DNA from: Neoroseomonas marina | GTDB taxonomy: Bacteria; Pseudomonadota; Alphaproteobacteria; Acetobacterales; Acetobacteraceae | Assembly (NCBI RefSeq): GCF_012927745.1 | Contig: NZ_JABBKX010000002.1 | Coordinates: 845,999 to 909,998, forward strand | Direction of reading: 5' to 3' | Length of the DNA: 64,000 bases | In this document: piece after piece, positions 1 through 9,070 of the stretch | How positions within the stretch are numbered: position 1 is the first letter of the stretch | How the letters are laid out: the number at the start of each line of letters is the position of its first letter | Translations under genes and position numbers: made by a program | Notes under the pieces: model-generated | What the model was told of the DNA's origin: nothing | Databases searched by the model: none | What the model saw: the letters and a program-made list of their open reading frames with translations, nothing else

Positions 1-334
1 GCAGGGCCTGGAACCGCCGATCGACACAGTGTGGGCGCGGCTCGACGACGCCGAGGGCTATGCCGCCTCGGTGGAACGTGCGCGCGCGCTGGGCTTCGCC
101 GGCAAGCTCTGCATCCATCCCTCGCAACTTGCGCCCGCGAACGCTGCCTTCTCGCCTTCGCCTGAAGCCGTGGAACGCGCTCGCCGCATCGTCTCCGCCT
201 TCGAGGCGGCGGAAGCCAAAGGTCTCGCCTCCATCACCCTCGACGGCGCCTTCATCGACTACCCCATCGCCTATGCCGCGCAGCGCCTCCTGGCGCGCGC
301 CAATGCCATCCAGAATGCGGAGTCCGCTGCATGA
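1..334 (+). CDS. CoA-ester lyase, C-terminal part (HpcH/HpaI aldolase, citrate lyase beta-like)
   Basis: The reading frame is open from the left edge of the window, so the N-terminus is missing; about 110 residues remain. The fragment carries the family's late signature (GFAGK followed by C/HPSQ and an AxNxAF segment), also present in the complete homologue at 2263-3120. Such enzymes cleave acyl-CoA esters such as malyl-, citramalyl- or 3-hydroxy-3-methylglutaryl-like CoA. The stop overlaps the start of the CoA-transferase gene in an ATGA, so the two are probably translated together. The exact substrate cannot be told from this fragment. Confidence 0.85.
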   Translation, partial: QGLEPPIDTVWARLDDAEGYAASVERARALGFAGKLCIHPSQLAPANAAFSPSPEAVERARRIVSAFEAAEAKGLASITLDGAFIDYPIAYAAQRLLARANAIQNAESAA

Positions 335-1548
335 GTCTGCCCCTCGCCGACCAGGTCGAAGCCTTGCAGGGCTGCAAGGTCATCGACGTCTCGAGCTTCC
401 TCGCGGGCCCCTTCTGCTCCACGCAACTGGCGGAATTCGGCGCCGACGTGATCAAGCTGGAGCTGCCTGGGGTGGGCGATCCGCTGCGCAAATTCGGCAC
501 CGTGACCGAATGCGGCGAGACGCTCCCGTGGCTGTCGGAATGCCGCAACAAGAAGATCGCCTCGCTCGACCTACGCAAGCCCGAGGGCGCGGCGCTGTTC
601 AAGAAGCTGATCGCGGATGCCGACATCCTGGTGGAGAACTTTCAGCCCGGCACGCTGGAGAAGTGGGGCCTCGGCTGGGATGTGCTGAAGGAGGTCAATC
701 CGCGCCTGATCATGGTGCGCATCTCCGGCTACGGGCAAACCGGCCCGTATCGCGGCCGGCCGGGCTTCGGGCGCATCGGCAACGCCTTCGGCGGCCTGTC
801 CTTCCTCGCCGGCTATCCGGACCGCCCGCCGGTGACGCCCGGGTCCGCGACCATCCCGGACTATCTCGCCGGCCTCTATGGCGCGCTCGGCGCGCTGCTC
901 GCGATGAAGGCGCGCGACCTGACGGGGCGCGGGCAGTTCATCGATATCGGGCTCTACGAGCCGATCTTCCGCATCCTCGACGAGCTCGCGCCGAAGTTCC
1001 AGACCACCGGCTATGTGCGGCAGCGGATGGGGCCGGGCACCGTGAACGTCGTGCCGCACAGCCACTACCCGACCAAGGACGATCGCTGGATCGCGATCGC
1101 CTGCACCTCGGACAAGATCTTCTCGCGCCTCGCCGAGGCGATGGGTGTGCCGGAATGGGCCGATGACGGGAAGTGGGGCACGATCCGCCAGCGCGACGCG
1201 GACCGCGCGCAGGTGGATGAATATGTCGGCAACTGGACGTCGCAGTACACGCGCGACGAGGTGCTGGCCCTGTGCGAGAAGTTCCAGGTTCCCTGCGGCC
1301 CGGTCTACGGCATCGACGAGATCTTCGAGGATCCGCAGTACAAGGCGCGCGAGAACATCGCCTGGGTGAAGGACGAGCGCGTCGGCGAGCTCGCCGTGCC
1401 GAACGTGGTGCCCCGGCTGTCCGAGACGCCGGGCCGCGTGAAGTGGCTCGGCCCCTCCAAGGGGGCGCACGAGGATCACGTCTACAAGGAGCGCCTCGGC
1501 CTCGACGACGCCGAGATCGCGCGGCTGAAGGCGCTCGAGGTCCTCTGA
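331..1548 (+). CDS. Family III CoA-transferase (CaiB/BaiF)
   Basis: A 405-residue protein of the usual length for class III CoA-transferases, which move CoA between carboxylic acids through an aspartyl-CoA thioester. Visible family features are the N-terminal LAGPFCSTQLAEFGADVIKLE segment, a GYGQTGPYRGRPGFG segment near residue 135-147, and the expected catalytic aspartate in PDYLAGLYGA (about D177). It overlaps the lyase fragment upstream by four bases and is followed one base later by a GntR regulator. With lyases on both sides it probably activates a dicarboxylic or hydroxy acid to its CoA ester, which the lyases then cleave. The acid is unknown. Confidence 0.9.
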   Translation: MSLPLADQVEALQGCKVIDVSSFLAGPFCSTQLAEFGADVIKLELPGVGDPLRKFGTVTECGETLPWLSECRNKKIASLDLRKPEGAALFKKLIADADILVENFQPGTLEKWGLGWDVLKEVNPRLIMVRISGYGQTGPYRGRPGFGRIGNAFGGLSFLAGYPDRPPVTPGSATIPDYLAGLYGALGALLAMKARDLTGRGQFIDIGLYEPIFRILDELAPKFQTTGYVRQRMGPGTVNVVPHSHYPTKDDRWIAIACTSDKIFSRLAEAMGVPEWADDGKWGTIRQRDADRAQVDEYVGNWTSQYTRDEVLALCEKFQVPCGPVYGIDEIFEDPQYKARENIAWVKDERVGELAVPNVVPRLSETPGRVKWLGPSKGAHEDHVYKERLGLDDAEIARLKALEVL

Positions 1549-1549
1549 C

Positions 1550-2266
1550 GTGTCCGATCAGGCAAGCGACGCCGCGATCTGGGCGCTGCCGGCACGGACA
1601 TCCCTGCCGGACTTCGTGACGGAACGCTTCCTCGACGCCATGCGCGCCGGCGTGCTGGCGCCTGGCGAGCGTATCGTCGAGGCGACGCTCGCGAAGAAGC
1701 TTGGTGTCAGCCGCGGTCCGCTGCGGGAGGCGCTGAAGGGCCTCGAGGCCGACCGCCTCGTCGAGCGGCGCGCCAATCGCGGCATGTTCGTCGCCGAGGT
1801 GAACCTCGATCGCGCGCTGCAGATGATCGTCATGCGCGCAATGCTGGAAGGGCTCGCCGCGCGGCTCGTCGCGGCGCGTATAGCGCCGGAGATGGCGGCC
1901 TCCCTGACCGAACAGCACCGGCTGATCGAGGAGGCCGCGGCCGCCGGGCGGACCCGCGAATGGCGCGACCACGACTGGCGCTTCCACGAGATGGTCTGCG
2001 AGGCGGCCGGCAACGAATTCCTGCTGCGGTCCTGGGTGTCGATCAGCAACCTCATCCGCCTGTTTCTCCACCACCATCCCGCCTATGAGCGGGATGCGGG
2101 CGATGTCCTGCACAATCACCTCCGCATGCTGGAGGTGCTGCGCGGCGGCGATCCGGATCTCGCCGACGCCACCTTCCGTACCGTCATCATCCGTAGCGGC
2201 TATCGCCGGCTGGGCATCGAGCCGGCCGCCGAGATCGCCGCGCTGTGCGTGAAGGCCGAGCCATGA
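1550..2266 (+). CDS. GntR-family transcriptional regulator (FCD type)
   Basis: A 238-residue protein with an N-terminal winged helix-turn-helix (about residues 30-85, including KKLGVSRGPLREALKGLE) and an all-helical FCD ligand-binding domain over the rest. It starts at a GTG one base after the CoA-transferase stop and overlaps the next lyase gene by four bases, so it is embedded in the operon it probably controls. FCD regulators commonly bind organic acids or their CoA esters and release DNA. I found no convincing operator inside this compact operon; the promoter lies outside the window to the left. Confidence 0.88.
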   Translation: MSDQASDAAIWALPARTSLPDFVTERFLDAMRAGVLAPGERIVEATLAKKLGVSRGPLREALKGLEADRLVERRANRGMFVAEVNLDRALQMIVMRAMLEGLAARLVAARIAPEMAASLTEQHRLIEEAAAAGRTREWRDHDWRFHEMVCEAAGNEFLLRSWVSISNLIRLFLHHHPAYERDAGDVLHNHLRMLEVLRGGDPDLADATFRTVIIRSGYRRLGIEPAAEIAALCVKAEP

Positions 2267-3120
2267 CTCTTCGTCTTCGCCGCTCCCTGATGCTGACGCC
2301 CGGGCACCGAGCGGAACGGCTCGCCAAGGCCGTGACGCTGGCGGCCGACAGCCTGGCCTTCGACCTCGAGGACGGCGTGCCGCCGGCGCGCAAGGCGGAA
2401 GCCCGCGCCGTGATCGCGGAAGCGCTGCGAACGCTGGATTTCGGCCGCCGCGAACGCGTCGTCCGCGTCAACGCGATCGGGTCGCCCGATTTCGAGGCCG
2501 ACCTCGCTGCCCTGCCGCTGGACCGCATCGACGCCATCATGGTGCCGAAGGTCGAGAGCGCGGCGGAGCTGCATGCCCTCGACGCGCGTCTCGCCGATCA
2601 TCCGGGTCTCGGGACGATCGTGATGCTGGAAACGCCGCGCGGCGTGCTGCGGGCGCTCGACATCGCGGAAGCATCGCGCCGCACCCTCGCGCTGTTCTTC
2701 GGACCCGGCGACTACACGCTACAGACCGGCGGTAGCCTGACGCCCGCGACGCTTGCCATGCCACGCGCCGTCATCGCGGCGGCGGCCGGCGCCGCGGGCA
2801 TCCAGGCGCTGGATGCGCCCTATCTGCTCGGCCTGCGCGATGTTGAGGGCACGCGCGCCGATGCCGAGATCGCGCGGGAGCTCGGCTTCTCGGGCAAGGT
2901 GGTGTTCCACCCCGACCAGATCGCGCCGGTGAATGCGGTCTTCACGCCGGATGCCCGCACGGTCGCGCACGCCGAACGCTATGTCGCGGCGTTTCGCGAG
3001 GCGGCTGCGCGCGGCGAGAACGTCGCCTACGTCGACGGCGAGTTCATCGCCATGGACCTGGTGCCCCGCATGGAACGGATCATCGCGATCGCGCGGGAGG
3101 CCGCGCTGGCCGGCGCCTGA
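2263..3120 (+). CDS. CoA-ester lyase (HpcH/HpaI aldolase / citrate lyase beta family)
   Basis: A 285-residue protein starting at an ATG that overlaps the GntR stop (ATGA); a GTG 18 bases upstream is less likely. Family marks are RSLMLTPGHRAERLAKA at the N-terminus, DLEDGVPP (metal/CoA region) near residue 36, METPRGV, and the FFGPGDYTLQTGG segment. It is a TIM-barrel enzyme that splits a beta-hydroxyacyl-CoA into acetyl-CoA or propionyl-CoA and a keto acid. It is a paralogue of the truncated lyase at the left edge, so the operon holds two lyases around one CoA-transferase. They may act on two stereoisomers or two successive intermediates. Confidence 0.88.
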   Translation: MTLRLRRSLMLTPGHRAERLAKAVTLAADSLAFDLEDGVPPARKAEARAVIAEALRTLDFGRRERVVRVNAIGSPDFEADLAALPLDRIDAIMVPKVESAAELHALDARLADHPGLGTIVMLETPRGVLRALDIAEASRRTLALFFGPGDYTLQTGGSLTPATLAMPRAVIAAAAGAAGIQALDAPYLLGLRDVEGTRADAEIARELGFSGKVVFHPDQIAPVNAVFTPDARTVAHAERYVAAFREAAARGENVAYVDGEFIAMDLVPRMERIIAIAREAALAGA

Positions 3121-3143
3121 GCATCGCAACGGAGGAAACGAAC

Positions 3144-4109
3144 ATGACCAAGATCGGTCTCGGTCGCCGCGCCCTGGTCGCGGCCGGCCTCGCCATGCCT
3201 GCCATCGCGCGGGCCCAGCCTGCGTGGCCATCCCGGCCGGTGCGCATCGTCGTGCCCTACGCGCCGGGCGGCGGCACCGATGTCACGAACCGCGCCTATG
3301 CCGAGGCGTTGACGCGCCGCTTCGGCAGCGCCTTCGTCGTGGAGAACCGTCCTGGCGGTAACGGCATCATCGGTGCCGAAGCGGTTTCCCGCAGCCCGGC
3401 GGACGGCACGGCCTTCGTGGCGCCGAACATCACGCACACCATGCTGCGGCACATCACCAACCCACCCTTCGATCCGATCGCCGATTTCACCCCGGTGGCG
3501 TTGCTAGCAAGCTACTGCTTCGTGCTGCTCGCCTATGTCGATTCACCGTTCCGGGACGTTCCGTCCCTGGTTGAGTATGCGCGCCAACGACCGGGCGAGG
3601 TGGCCTACGGCACGGCCGATATCGCTTCCGCCTACACCGCCGCCCAGTTCACCGGCGCCGCCGGCGTCGACATGACCGAGGTGCGCTACCAGGGATCGGG
3701 ACAGGCGGTGGGCAACCTCACCGGCGGCCACATGCCCCTCGCCTGGATGAGCACCGCGACGGTGATGACGCTGCTGCCCGGCGGCAAGGTGCGGCCGCTG
3801 GCCGTCAGCTCGTCGCGCCGGTCGGCCTTCCTGCCGGATACGCCGTCACTGCAGGAACTCGGCTACGGTGCCGCGAACTTCGACGGCTGGTTCGGCCTGT
3901 TCGGCCCGGCGCGCCTGCCGGAGGCGATCACCAACCAGATGAACGGTGCGATCATCGAGGCGTCCCGTACACCCGCGGTTGCCGAGCGCCTGCGCACGCT
4001 CGCCGTGGAACCCTGGCCCGCCAGCCCCACGGAGATGGCCTCGATCGTCGCCGAGGACGACCGGCGCTGGGCGGCGGCCGCCGCCGCCGGGCGCCTGCCG
4101 CGGACCTGA
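3144..4109 (+). CDS. Tripartite tricarboxylate (Bug family) substrate-binding protein
   Basis: A 321-residue periplasmic receptor with an N-terminal signal peptide (GRRALVAAGLAMPAIARAQP) and the Bug hallmark WPSRPVRIVVPYAPGGGTD. A good ribosome site (GGAGGAAAC) precedes the ATG. Bug proteins bind carboxylates or amides for TctAB permeases, but no TctA or TctB gene is in the window. This is one of three orphan Bug receptors here. Its position at the end of the CoA-transferase/lyase operon suggests it captures the acid that operon degrades. It ends eight bases before the convergent LacI gene. Confidence 0.92.
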   Translation: MTKIGLGRRALVAAGLAMPAIARAQPAWPSRPVRIVVPYAPGGGTDVTNRAYAEALTRRFGSAFVVENRPGGNGIIGAEAVSRSPADGTAFVAPNITHTMLRHITNPPFDPIADFTPVALLASYCFVLLAYVDSPFRDVPSLVEYARQRPGEVAYGTADIASAYTAAQFTGAAGVDMTEVRYQGSGQAVGNLTGGHMPLAWMSTATVMTLLPGGKVRPLAVSSSRRSAFLPDTPSLQELGYGAANFDGWFGLFGPARLPEAITNQMNGAIIEASRTPAVAERLRTLAVEPWPASPTEMASIVAEDDRRWAAAAAAGRLPRT

Positions 4110-4117
4110 CGATGGGT

Positions 4118-5158
4118 TCAGTCGGCGACCTCGCCACCGCCCGCCGCCTGGCGGGCGGAGGTGCGGATCACGATCTCGCCGCGCAGCAGGACGGATTCGT
4201 CCGGCAGCTTCGGCTCGCCGATGCGTGCCGCGAGCAGGTCGAGGCCGCGCCGCACCATCGCGGCCACGGGCTGGCGGAAGGTGGTGATCGCATAATGCGG
4301 ACGCGCGCCATCCGGGATGCAGTCGAAGCCGACGACAGAGATGTCCTCCGGCACGCGCAGGCCCTTCGCGCGGATGGCATCCATCGCACCCATGCCGATG
4401 ATGTCCGACACCGCGAAGAGGCAGTCCGGCCGCTTGTTCGCGGGCATCGCGACGATGGCCTCGCCGGCCGCGTATCCGCCCTCGTAGACGGATCTGGCGT
4501 CGTAGCGGAAGACGGTGCGTGCCCCGTCTTTGTCGAAGGCCTCGGTGAAGCCGCGCTCGCGCTCGATGCCGTTCGAGCTGCCGGCGCCGCTGTGCAGGAT
4601 GCCGGCGCGCCGATGCCCGCCCGCGCGCAGGAACCGCGCCAGGGACGCGCCCCCCTCGGCATTGTCGCAGGAGACGGCACTGGCATGCTCGCGCGGGATG
4701 CGATTGATCATCACCACCGGCACGCCGTTGCGGGCGCAGACATCCGCGGCGCGGGACGAGAGATCGGCCGAGGTGATGAGGCAGCCGTCCACGCGATAGT
4801 GCAGCAGCGCCTCGGCCGTACTGTCCTCGATCGGGCCGGCGCCGGCGTGAATGATCATGAAGCGCTGCTGCTTCGCCGCTGCCTGGCGGACCAGCTCCTC
4901 GAGCAGCATGGCGTAGAAGGGGTTCGTCGCCGGGCCGAGGACGAGCCCGATCAGTCCGCTGCGCCCCGACGAGAGGGTGCGCGCCATGATGTTTGGCATG
5001 TAGCCCGCCTCGGCCGCCAGCGCGACGATGCGCGCGCGCATCGCCGGCGAGATGCTCGGGTCGCCCTTCAGGGCGCGGGAGACGGTCGAGGTCGAGACGC
5101 CCGCGCTGCGCGACAGGGTGACGATCGTGGTCCTCGGCTTGCCCGGCGCATCGGTCAT
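4118..5158 (-). CDS. LacI-family transcriptional regulator
   Basis: A 346-residue repressor. The chosen ATG at 5158 places the helix-turn-helix (TLSRSAGVSTSTVSRALKG) at about residues 14-33; the frame continues upstream without a better start. The periplasmic-binding-protein-like effector domain fills the rest (GLIGLVLGPATNPFYAML, later ISVVGFDCIPDG). It is transcribed away from the flavin monooxygenase operon at 5345, and the spacer holds repeated operator-like sites. The simplest reading is a local repressor that controls itself and the monooxygenase/Bug/AtuA operon in response to the operon's substrate or an intermediate. Confidence 0.92.
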   Translation of the reverse strand: MTDAPGKPRTTIVTLSRSAGVSTSTVSRALKGDPSISPAMRARIVALAAEAGYMPNIMARTLSSGRSGLIGLVLGPATNPFYAMLLEELVRQAAAKQQRFMIIHAGAGPIEDSTAEALLHYRVDGCLITSADLSSRAADVCARNGVPVVMINRIPREHASAVSCDNAEGGASLARFLRAGGHRRAGILHSGAGSSNGIERERGFTEAFDKDGARTVFRYDARSVYEGGYAAGEAIVAMPANKRPDCLFAVSDIIGMGAMDAIRAKGLRVPEDISVVGFDCIPDGARPHYAITTFRQPVAAMVRRGLDLLAARIGEPKLPDESVLLRGEIVIRTSARQAAGGGEVAD

Positions 5159-5186
5159 CGCGACAGCATGGCGGCTCGCTGGCCGG

Positions 5187-5304
5187 GACGCAAACGATGC
5201 CGCTGCTCGACGCAAAACTCTACTATCAGCGAAGCAGAAGGTACTGAAAGAACGCTTCTTCGATTCATGCAGACGTTTGCGTGAAATGACTCGACCATTC
5301 TAAG
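5187..5304. promoter_or_regulatory. Divergent control region with LacI operator-like repeats and a promoter
   Basis: The spacer between the LacI gene and the monooxygenase operon carries GACGCAAA at 5187-5194 and again at 5209-5216 (22 bases apart, about two helical turns). The same motif occurs inverted at 5275-5282. The best site is GCAGACGTTTGC at 5269-5280, one mismatch from a perfect palindrome with the central CG typical of LacI-family operators. A plausible rightward promoter (TTGCGT at 5277-5282, 16-base spacer, TCTAAG at 5299-5304) overlaps that site, which fits repression. The site assignment is inferred from sequence only. Confidence 0.5.
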
Positions 5305-5344
5305 GCTGGTCCCTACTGTCACCCCACCACGGAGGAAACGAGCA

Positions 5345-6709
5345 ATGAGCGCAGCGCCCGAGCGCCAGATGACCATGGTTGGCTTCCTGCAGGCGCAGAA
5401 CTGCTCGATTGCGCCGGGATCCTGGCGCCATCCCGCCAATCCCATGGACTTCCTGTCGCCTGACTACTTCCAGCGCATCGCCCGGGTGCTCGAGGACGGC
5501 AAGTTCCACCTCGCCTTCTTCGACGATCGGCTCGCCATGCCCGACATCTACGGCCGCAACCACCGCGAGGCGGTCGAGAACGGCATCCGCGTCGTGAAGA
5601 TGGATCCCTCCGCCATCCTGTCGAGCATGGCCTGCGCGACAACCAAGCTCGGCCTCGGCGCGACCTATTCGACGACCTACTACGAGCCCTTCCACGTCGC
5701 GCGGCTCTTCGCGACGCTCGACCTGATGACGCGCGGGCGCGTGGCCTGGAACATCGTGACCTCGCTGAACGATTCCGAGGCCGCCAATTTCGGCAGGGCC
5801 GAGCACCTTGAGCACGACCTCCGCTACGACCGGGCCGACGAGTTCGTCGAGGTGGTCATGGGCCACTGGGACAGCTGGGAGGACGACGCGATCATCGGCG
5901 ACAAGGCGAGCGGCCGCTTTGCCGATGGGTCGCGCGTCCACGCGCTGGACCATCGGGGCAAATGGTTCCGCTCCAAGGGGCCGTTGCCGGTGCCGCGGTC
6001 CCCGCAGGGCCACCCGGTCCTGATCCAGGCGGGCCAGAGCGGCCGCGGGCGCCGCTTCGCCGGCCGCTGGGGAGAACTCATCTTCGTCGTCTATCCGACC
6101 AAGGAGATGGGCCAGAAGCAGTATGCGGACCTCAAGCAGGCGGTACGGGAGGCCGGGCGCGATCCGGACAAGGTGAGCGTCAATCCCGCCTGCTACGTCT
6201 GCGTCGCCGAGACGCGCGCGGCGGCGGAGGCGAAGCGCGACTTCGTGCTGTCGTTGTCCAAGCCGATCGATGCGCTGGTGCTGCTGTCGGAGGTGACGAA
6301 CTTCGACTTCGCTTCGAAGGATCTCGACAGCGAGTTCACCGAGGAGGAGCTGAAGAAGGTCTCCTGGACCGGCTTCAAGGACCGCGTCATCGCGCTGAGC
6401 GGCAAGCCCAATCCGACGGTGCGCGACTTCGTCCACTATTCGGGCCGCGGCACGATCCGGGAGTTCCCGATCTTCTGCGGCACGCCGAGCGACGTCGCCG
6501 ACCAGATGGAGGAATGGTTCACCGCGCGCGCCTGCGACGGCTTCGTGCTGGTGGCGACGCAGATGCCCGGCGCCTTCGAGGATTTCGCCCGGCTGGTCGT
6601 GCCGGAGCTGCAGAAGCGCGGCCTCTATCACAAGGACTACGCCGGCACGACGCTGCGCGAGAACCTCGGCCTGGAGCGACCCGCGGTCGGCGCCTGGCGC
6701 GGCCGCTGA
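5345..6709 (+). CDS. LLM-class FMN-dependent monooxygenase (NtaA/SnaA/DszA type)
   Basis: A 454-residue protein with the luciferase-like TIM barrel of the NtaA/SnaA/DszA group: the GSWRHP segment near the N-terminus, DLMTRGRVAWNIVTSLNDSEAANFG, RADEFVEVVMGHWDSWEDDA, and the VLIQAGQSGRGRRFAGRWGE motif. These two-component oxygenases use FMNH2 from a partner reductase to oxidise sulfur, nitrogen or carbon centres. No flavin reductase lies nearby. A strong ribosome site (GGAGGAAACGAGC) precedes the ATG. It is the first gene of the operon facing the LacI repressor and is followed by a Bug receptor, AtuA-like and DUF4387 genes. Confidence 0.92.
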   Translation: MSAAPERQMTMVGFLQAQNCSIAPGSWRHPANPMDFLSPDYFQRIARVLEDGKFHLAFFDDRLAMPDIYGRNHREAVENGIRVVKMDPSAILSSMACATTKLGLGATYSTTYYEPFHVARLFATLDLMTRGRVAWNIVTSLNDSEAANFGRAEHLEHDLRYDRADEFVEVVMGHWDSWEDDAIIGDKASGRFADGSRVHALDHRGKWFRSKGPLPVPRSPQGHPVLIQAGQSGRGRRFAGRWGELIFVVYPTKEMGQKQYADLKQAVREAGRDPDKVSVNPACYVCVAETRAAAEAKRDFVLSLSKPIDALVLLSEVTNFDFASKDLDSEFTEEELKKVSWTGFKDRVIALSGKPNPTVRDFVHYSGRGTIREFPIFCGTPSDVADQMEEWFTARACDGFVLVATQMPGAFEDFARLVVPELQKRGLYHKDYAGTTLRENLGLERPAVGAWRGR

Positions 6710-6736
6710 CGGACCAACGATCGGGAGGAAGCGACG

Positions 6737-7708
6737 ATGAACCGAATTCTGCCGGGCCGCCGAGCCCTTCTCGCCGCGGCCGCGCTCTCGGGGCCGGCCT
6801 CGGCCTTCGCGCAGGACCAGTGGCCGACGCGGCCCGTGCGCATCGTCGTGCCCTATGCCCCGGGCGGCGGCACCGACGTCACCAGCCGGGCGATCGCGGA
6901 AGCCCTGACCGGGCGGTTCGGCCAGAGCTTCGTGGTCGAGAACCGCCCAGGCGCGAACGGCGTTGTCGGCACCGAGCAGGTCTCGCGATCCACGCCGGAT
7001 GGCTACACCTTCGTAGCGCAAACGGCGACGCACATCATGGCGCGTCAGATGCAGACGCTGCCCTACGATCCGGTCACAGACTTCACGGCGATCGCGCTGA
7101 TGGCGCGCTATCCGCTTGTCCTGATGTCGAGCAACCGGGCGCCATTCCGCGACCTGCAGAGCCTGATCGCGGCGGCCCGCGCGCAGCCCGGCGGGATCGC
7201 GCAGGGGACCTCCGATGCGCAGTCGAGCTACACGGCGGCGCTCTTCGCGAAGCAGGCCGGGATCGAGCTGAATGAGGTGCCCTATCGCGGCAGCGGCGCC
7301 TATCTCGCGGACCTGACCGCCGGACATCTTCCGGTGGCCTGGGGCAGCCCCGCGACGGCGGCCGCCCTGGTCGCCTCGGGCCAGATCCGGCTGATCGGCG
7401 TGTCCTCGCGCGAGAGGTCGGTCTACCTGCCGGACGTGCCGACGCTGCGCGAGGCCGGCGTGCAGGAGGCGGAGTTCGATGGCTGGTTCGGTCTGTTCGG
7501 GCCGGCGCGCCTCCCGGCAGCGATTGCCCGCCAGATGAACCAGGCGATCAACCAGGCGATGGCCACGCCGGAGATGCAGGCCCGCTACCGGACTCTCGGC
7601 AACGAGGTTGCGTCCCTCGACCTCGAGCAACTGGCGGCGCTGATGCGCGAGGACGATGCGCGGTGGGCGCAAGCGTCGCGCAACGGCCTGATCCGGCGGT
7701 CGTCATGA
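6737..7708 (+). CDS. Tripartite tricarboxylate (Bug family) substrate-binding protein
   Basis: A 323-residue periplasmic receptor with a signal peptide (GRRALLAAAALSGPASAFAQ) and the Bug signature WPTRPVRIVVPYAPGGGTD. It is clearly related to the protein at 3144-4109 (shared FDGWFGLFGPARLP near the C-terminus), pointing to duplication within this neighbourhood. A ribosome site (GGGAGGAAGC) precedes the ATG. It overlaps the AtuA-like gene by four bases, so it probably collects the substrate of the monooxygenase/AtuA/DUF4387 operon. No membrane components are encoded here. Confidence 0.92.
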   Translation: MNRILPGRRALLAAAALSGPASAFAQDQWPTRPVRIVVPYAPGGGTDVTSRAIAEALTGRFGQSFVVENRPGANGVVGTEQVSRSTPDGYTFVAQTATHIMARQMQTLPYDPVTDFTAIALMARYPLVLMSSNRAPFRDLQSLIAAARAQPGGIAQGTSDAQSSYTAALFAKQAGIELNEVPYRGSGAYLADLTAGHLPVAWGSPATAAALVASGQIRLIGVSSRERSVYLPDVPTLREAGVQEAEFDGWFGLFGPARLPAAIARQMNQAINQAMATPEMQARYRTLGNEVASLDLEQLAALMREDDARWAQASRNGLIRRSS

Positions 7709-9069
7709 ACGAAGTCCGCATGCTGTCGACCAGCGGCATCCTCGGCTACGGCTTTTCCGAGGAGGCGCTGCGCATCGGCATGGCGGCCGCGCCGCATGTC
7801 ATCGGCGCGGATGGCGGCAGCACGGATCCGGGGCCGCATTACCTCGGTTCCGGTACCGGCTTCTGCGCGCGACTCTCGGTCAAGCGCGACCTGCGGCTGA
7901 TGCTGCTCGCCGCGATGGCGGCGCGCATTCCCTGCATCGTCGGTACCGCAGGTGGTGCGGGCGGTGAGCCGCATTTGCAGGACACGGCGGCTCTGGTCCG
8001 CGAGATCGCGCGCGAGGAAGGTCTGTCCTTCCGCATGGCGCTGATCCATGCCGAGCAGGATGCGGCAACCCTGAAGGCCGCAGTGGCGGCCGGCCGCACG
8101 ACCGCGCTGGCGAAGCTGCCGACGTTGGATGACGCGACCATCGACCGGGCCGTGCGCGTGGTCGGCATGATGGGTCCGGAACCCATCATCCGCGCGCTGG
8201 ATGCCGGCGCGCAGGTGATCCTGTGCGGTCGCAGCAGCGACCCCGCACAATGGGCCGCGGTCGCCATCCGCGCGGGCCTGCCTCCGGCCCCGTCCTGGTA
8301 CGCCGGCAAGATGCTCGAATGCGGTGCGGAACCGGCGGTGCCGAAGGAGCCGGACTGTCTGCTGGTCACCGTGCGGGACGACCATGTCGTCTGCGAGCCG
8401 CCGAATCCGATCCGCCGCTGCACGCCGCTGTCGGTATCGAACTTCGCGCTGCACGAGAACGCCAGTCCTATCCGCCATGTCGAGCCCGGCGGAATCCTGG
8501 ATACCGCCGACATCAGCATCGATGCGGTGACCGATCGCGCCGTTCGCGTCGGCGGCATGCGGTGGACGTCGTCGCCGACCTACACGGTGAAGCTCGAAGG
8601 CGTGGAACTGAACGGCTATCGCACCATGACGGTATGCGGCACGCGCGATCCGGTGCTGATCGGCCAGATCGACAGCTACCTGGCGGCGCACCGGGATCGC
8701 GTGGCCGCGCGCGCCGCCGCGATCGGCGTTCGCGCCGGAGGCTGGCGGCTCGCCGTCCGCACCTATGGCCGCGATGGCGTCATGGCCGATTGGGAGCCCG
8801 AGCGCGACGCGGGATCGCCGCACGAACTCGGCTTCGTGCTCGAGGTGGTGGCCGCGGATCAGGAGACGGCGAACACTGTGCTGGCCGTCGCCCGAACGTC
8901 CCTGCTGCATGCGGATTTCCCGGGGCGTCTGTGCAAGGAGGGCAACATGGCCTTCCCCTTCTCGCCATCCGACATTCCGCTCGGGCCGCATTATCGCTTC
9001 AGCATCTTCCACACCATGGCGGTGGACGATCCCTGCGCGCCGTTCCCCATCGAATACGAGGCCGTCTGA
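7705..9069 (+). CDS. AtuA-like protein (acyclic terpene utilisation family, DUF1446)
   Basis: A 454-residue protein starting at the ATG that overlaps the Bug stop; the frame stays open 14 codons upstream. It matches the AtuA/DUF1446 family: LSTSGILGYGFSEEA, a GADGGSTDPGPHYLGSG motif, GTAGGAGGEPH, and the late NMAFPFSPSDIPLGPHY segment. AtuA is needed for acyclic terpene (citronellol) use in Pseudomonas, but its chemistry is not established. Many homologues are near 590 residues with an extra C-terminal ferredoxin-fold domain. Here the protein ends early and a separate DUF4387 gene follows. Confidence 0.88.
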   Translation: MNEVRMLSTSGILGYGFSEEALRIGMAAAPHVIGADGGSTDPGPHYLGSGTGFCARLSVKRDLRLMLLAAMAARIPCIVGTAGGAGGEPHLQDTAALVREIAREEGLSFRMALIHAEQDAATLKAAVAAGRTTALAKLPTLDDATIDRAVRVVGMMGPEPIIRALDAGAQVILCGRSSDPAQWAAVAIRAGLPPAPSWYAGKMLECGAEPAVPKEPDCLLVTVRDDHVVCEPPNPIRRCTPLSVSNFALHENASPIRHVEPGGILDTADISIDAVTDRAVRVGGMRWTSSPTYTVKLEGVELNGYRTMTVCGTRDPVLIGQIDSYLAAHRDRVAARAAAIGVRAGGWRLAVRTYGRDGVMADWEPERDAGSPHELGFVLEVVAADQETANTVLAVARTSLLHADFPGRLCKEGNMAFPFSPSDIPLGPHYRFSIFHTMAVDDPCAPFPIEYEAV

Positions 9070-9070
9070 C

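Noticed and set aside
5300-7672. Long minus-strand open frame of about 790 codons opposite the monooxygenase and Bug genes
   Set aside because: It mirrors GC-rich codon bias of the plus-strand genes, has no family motifs and no ribosome site.
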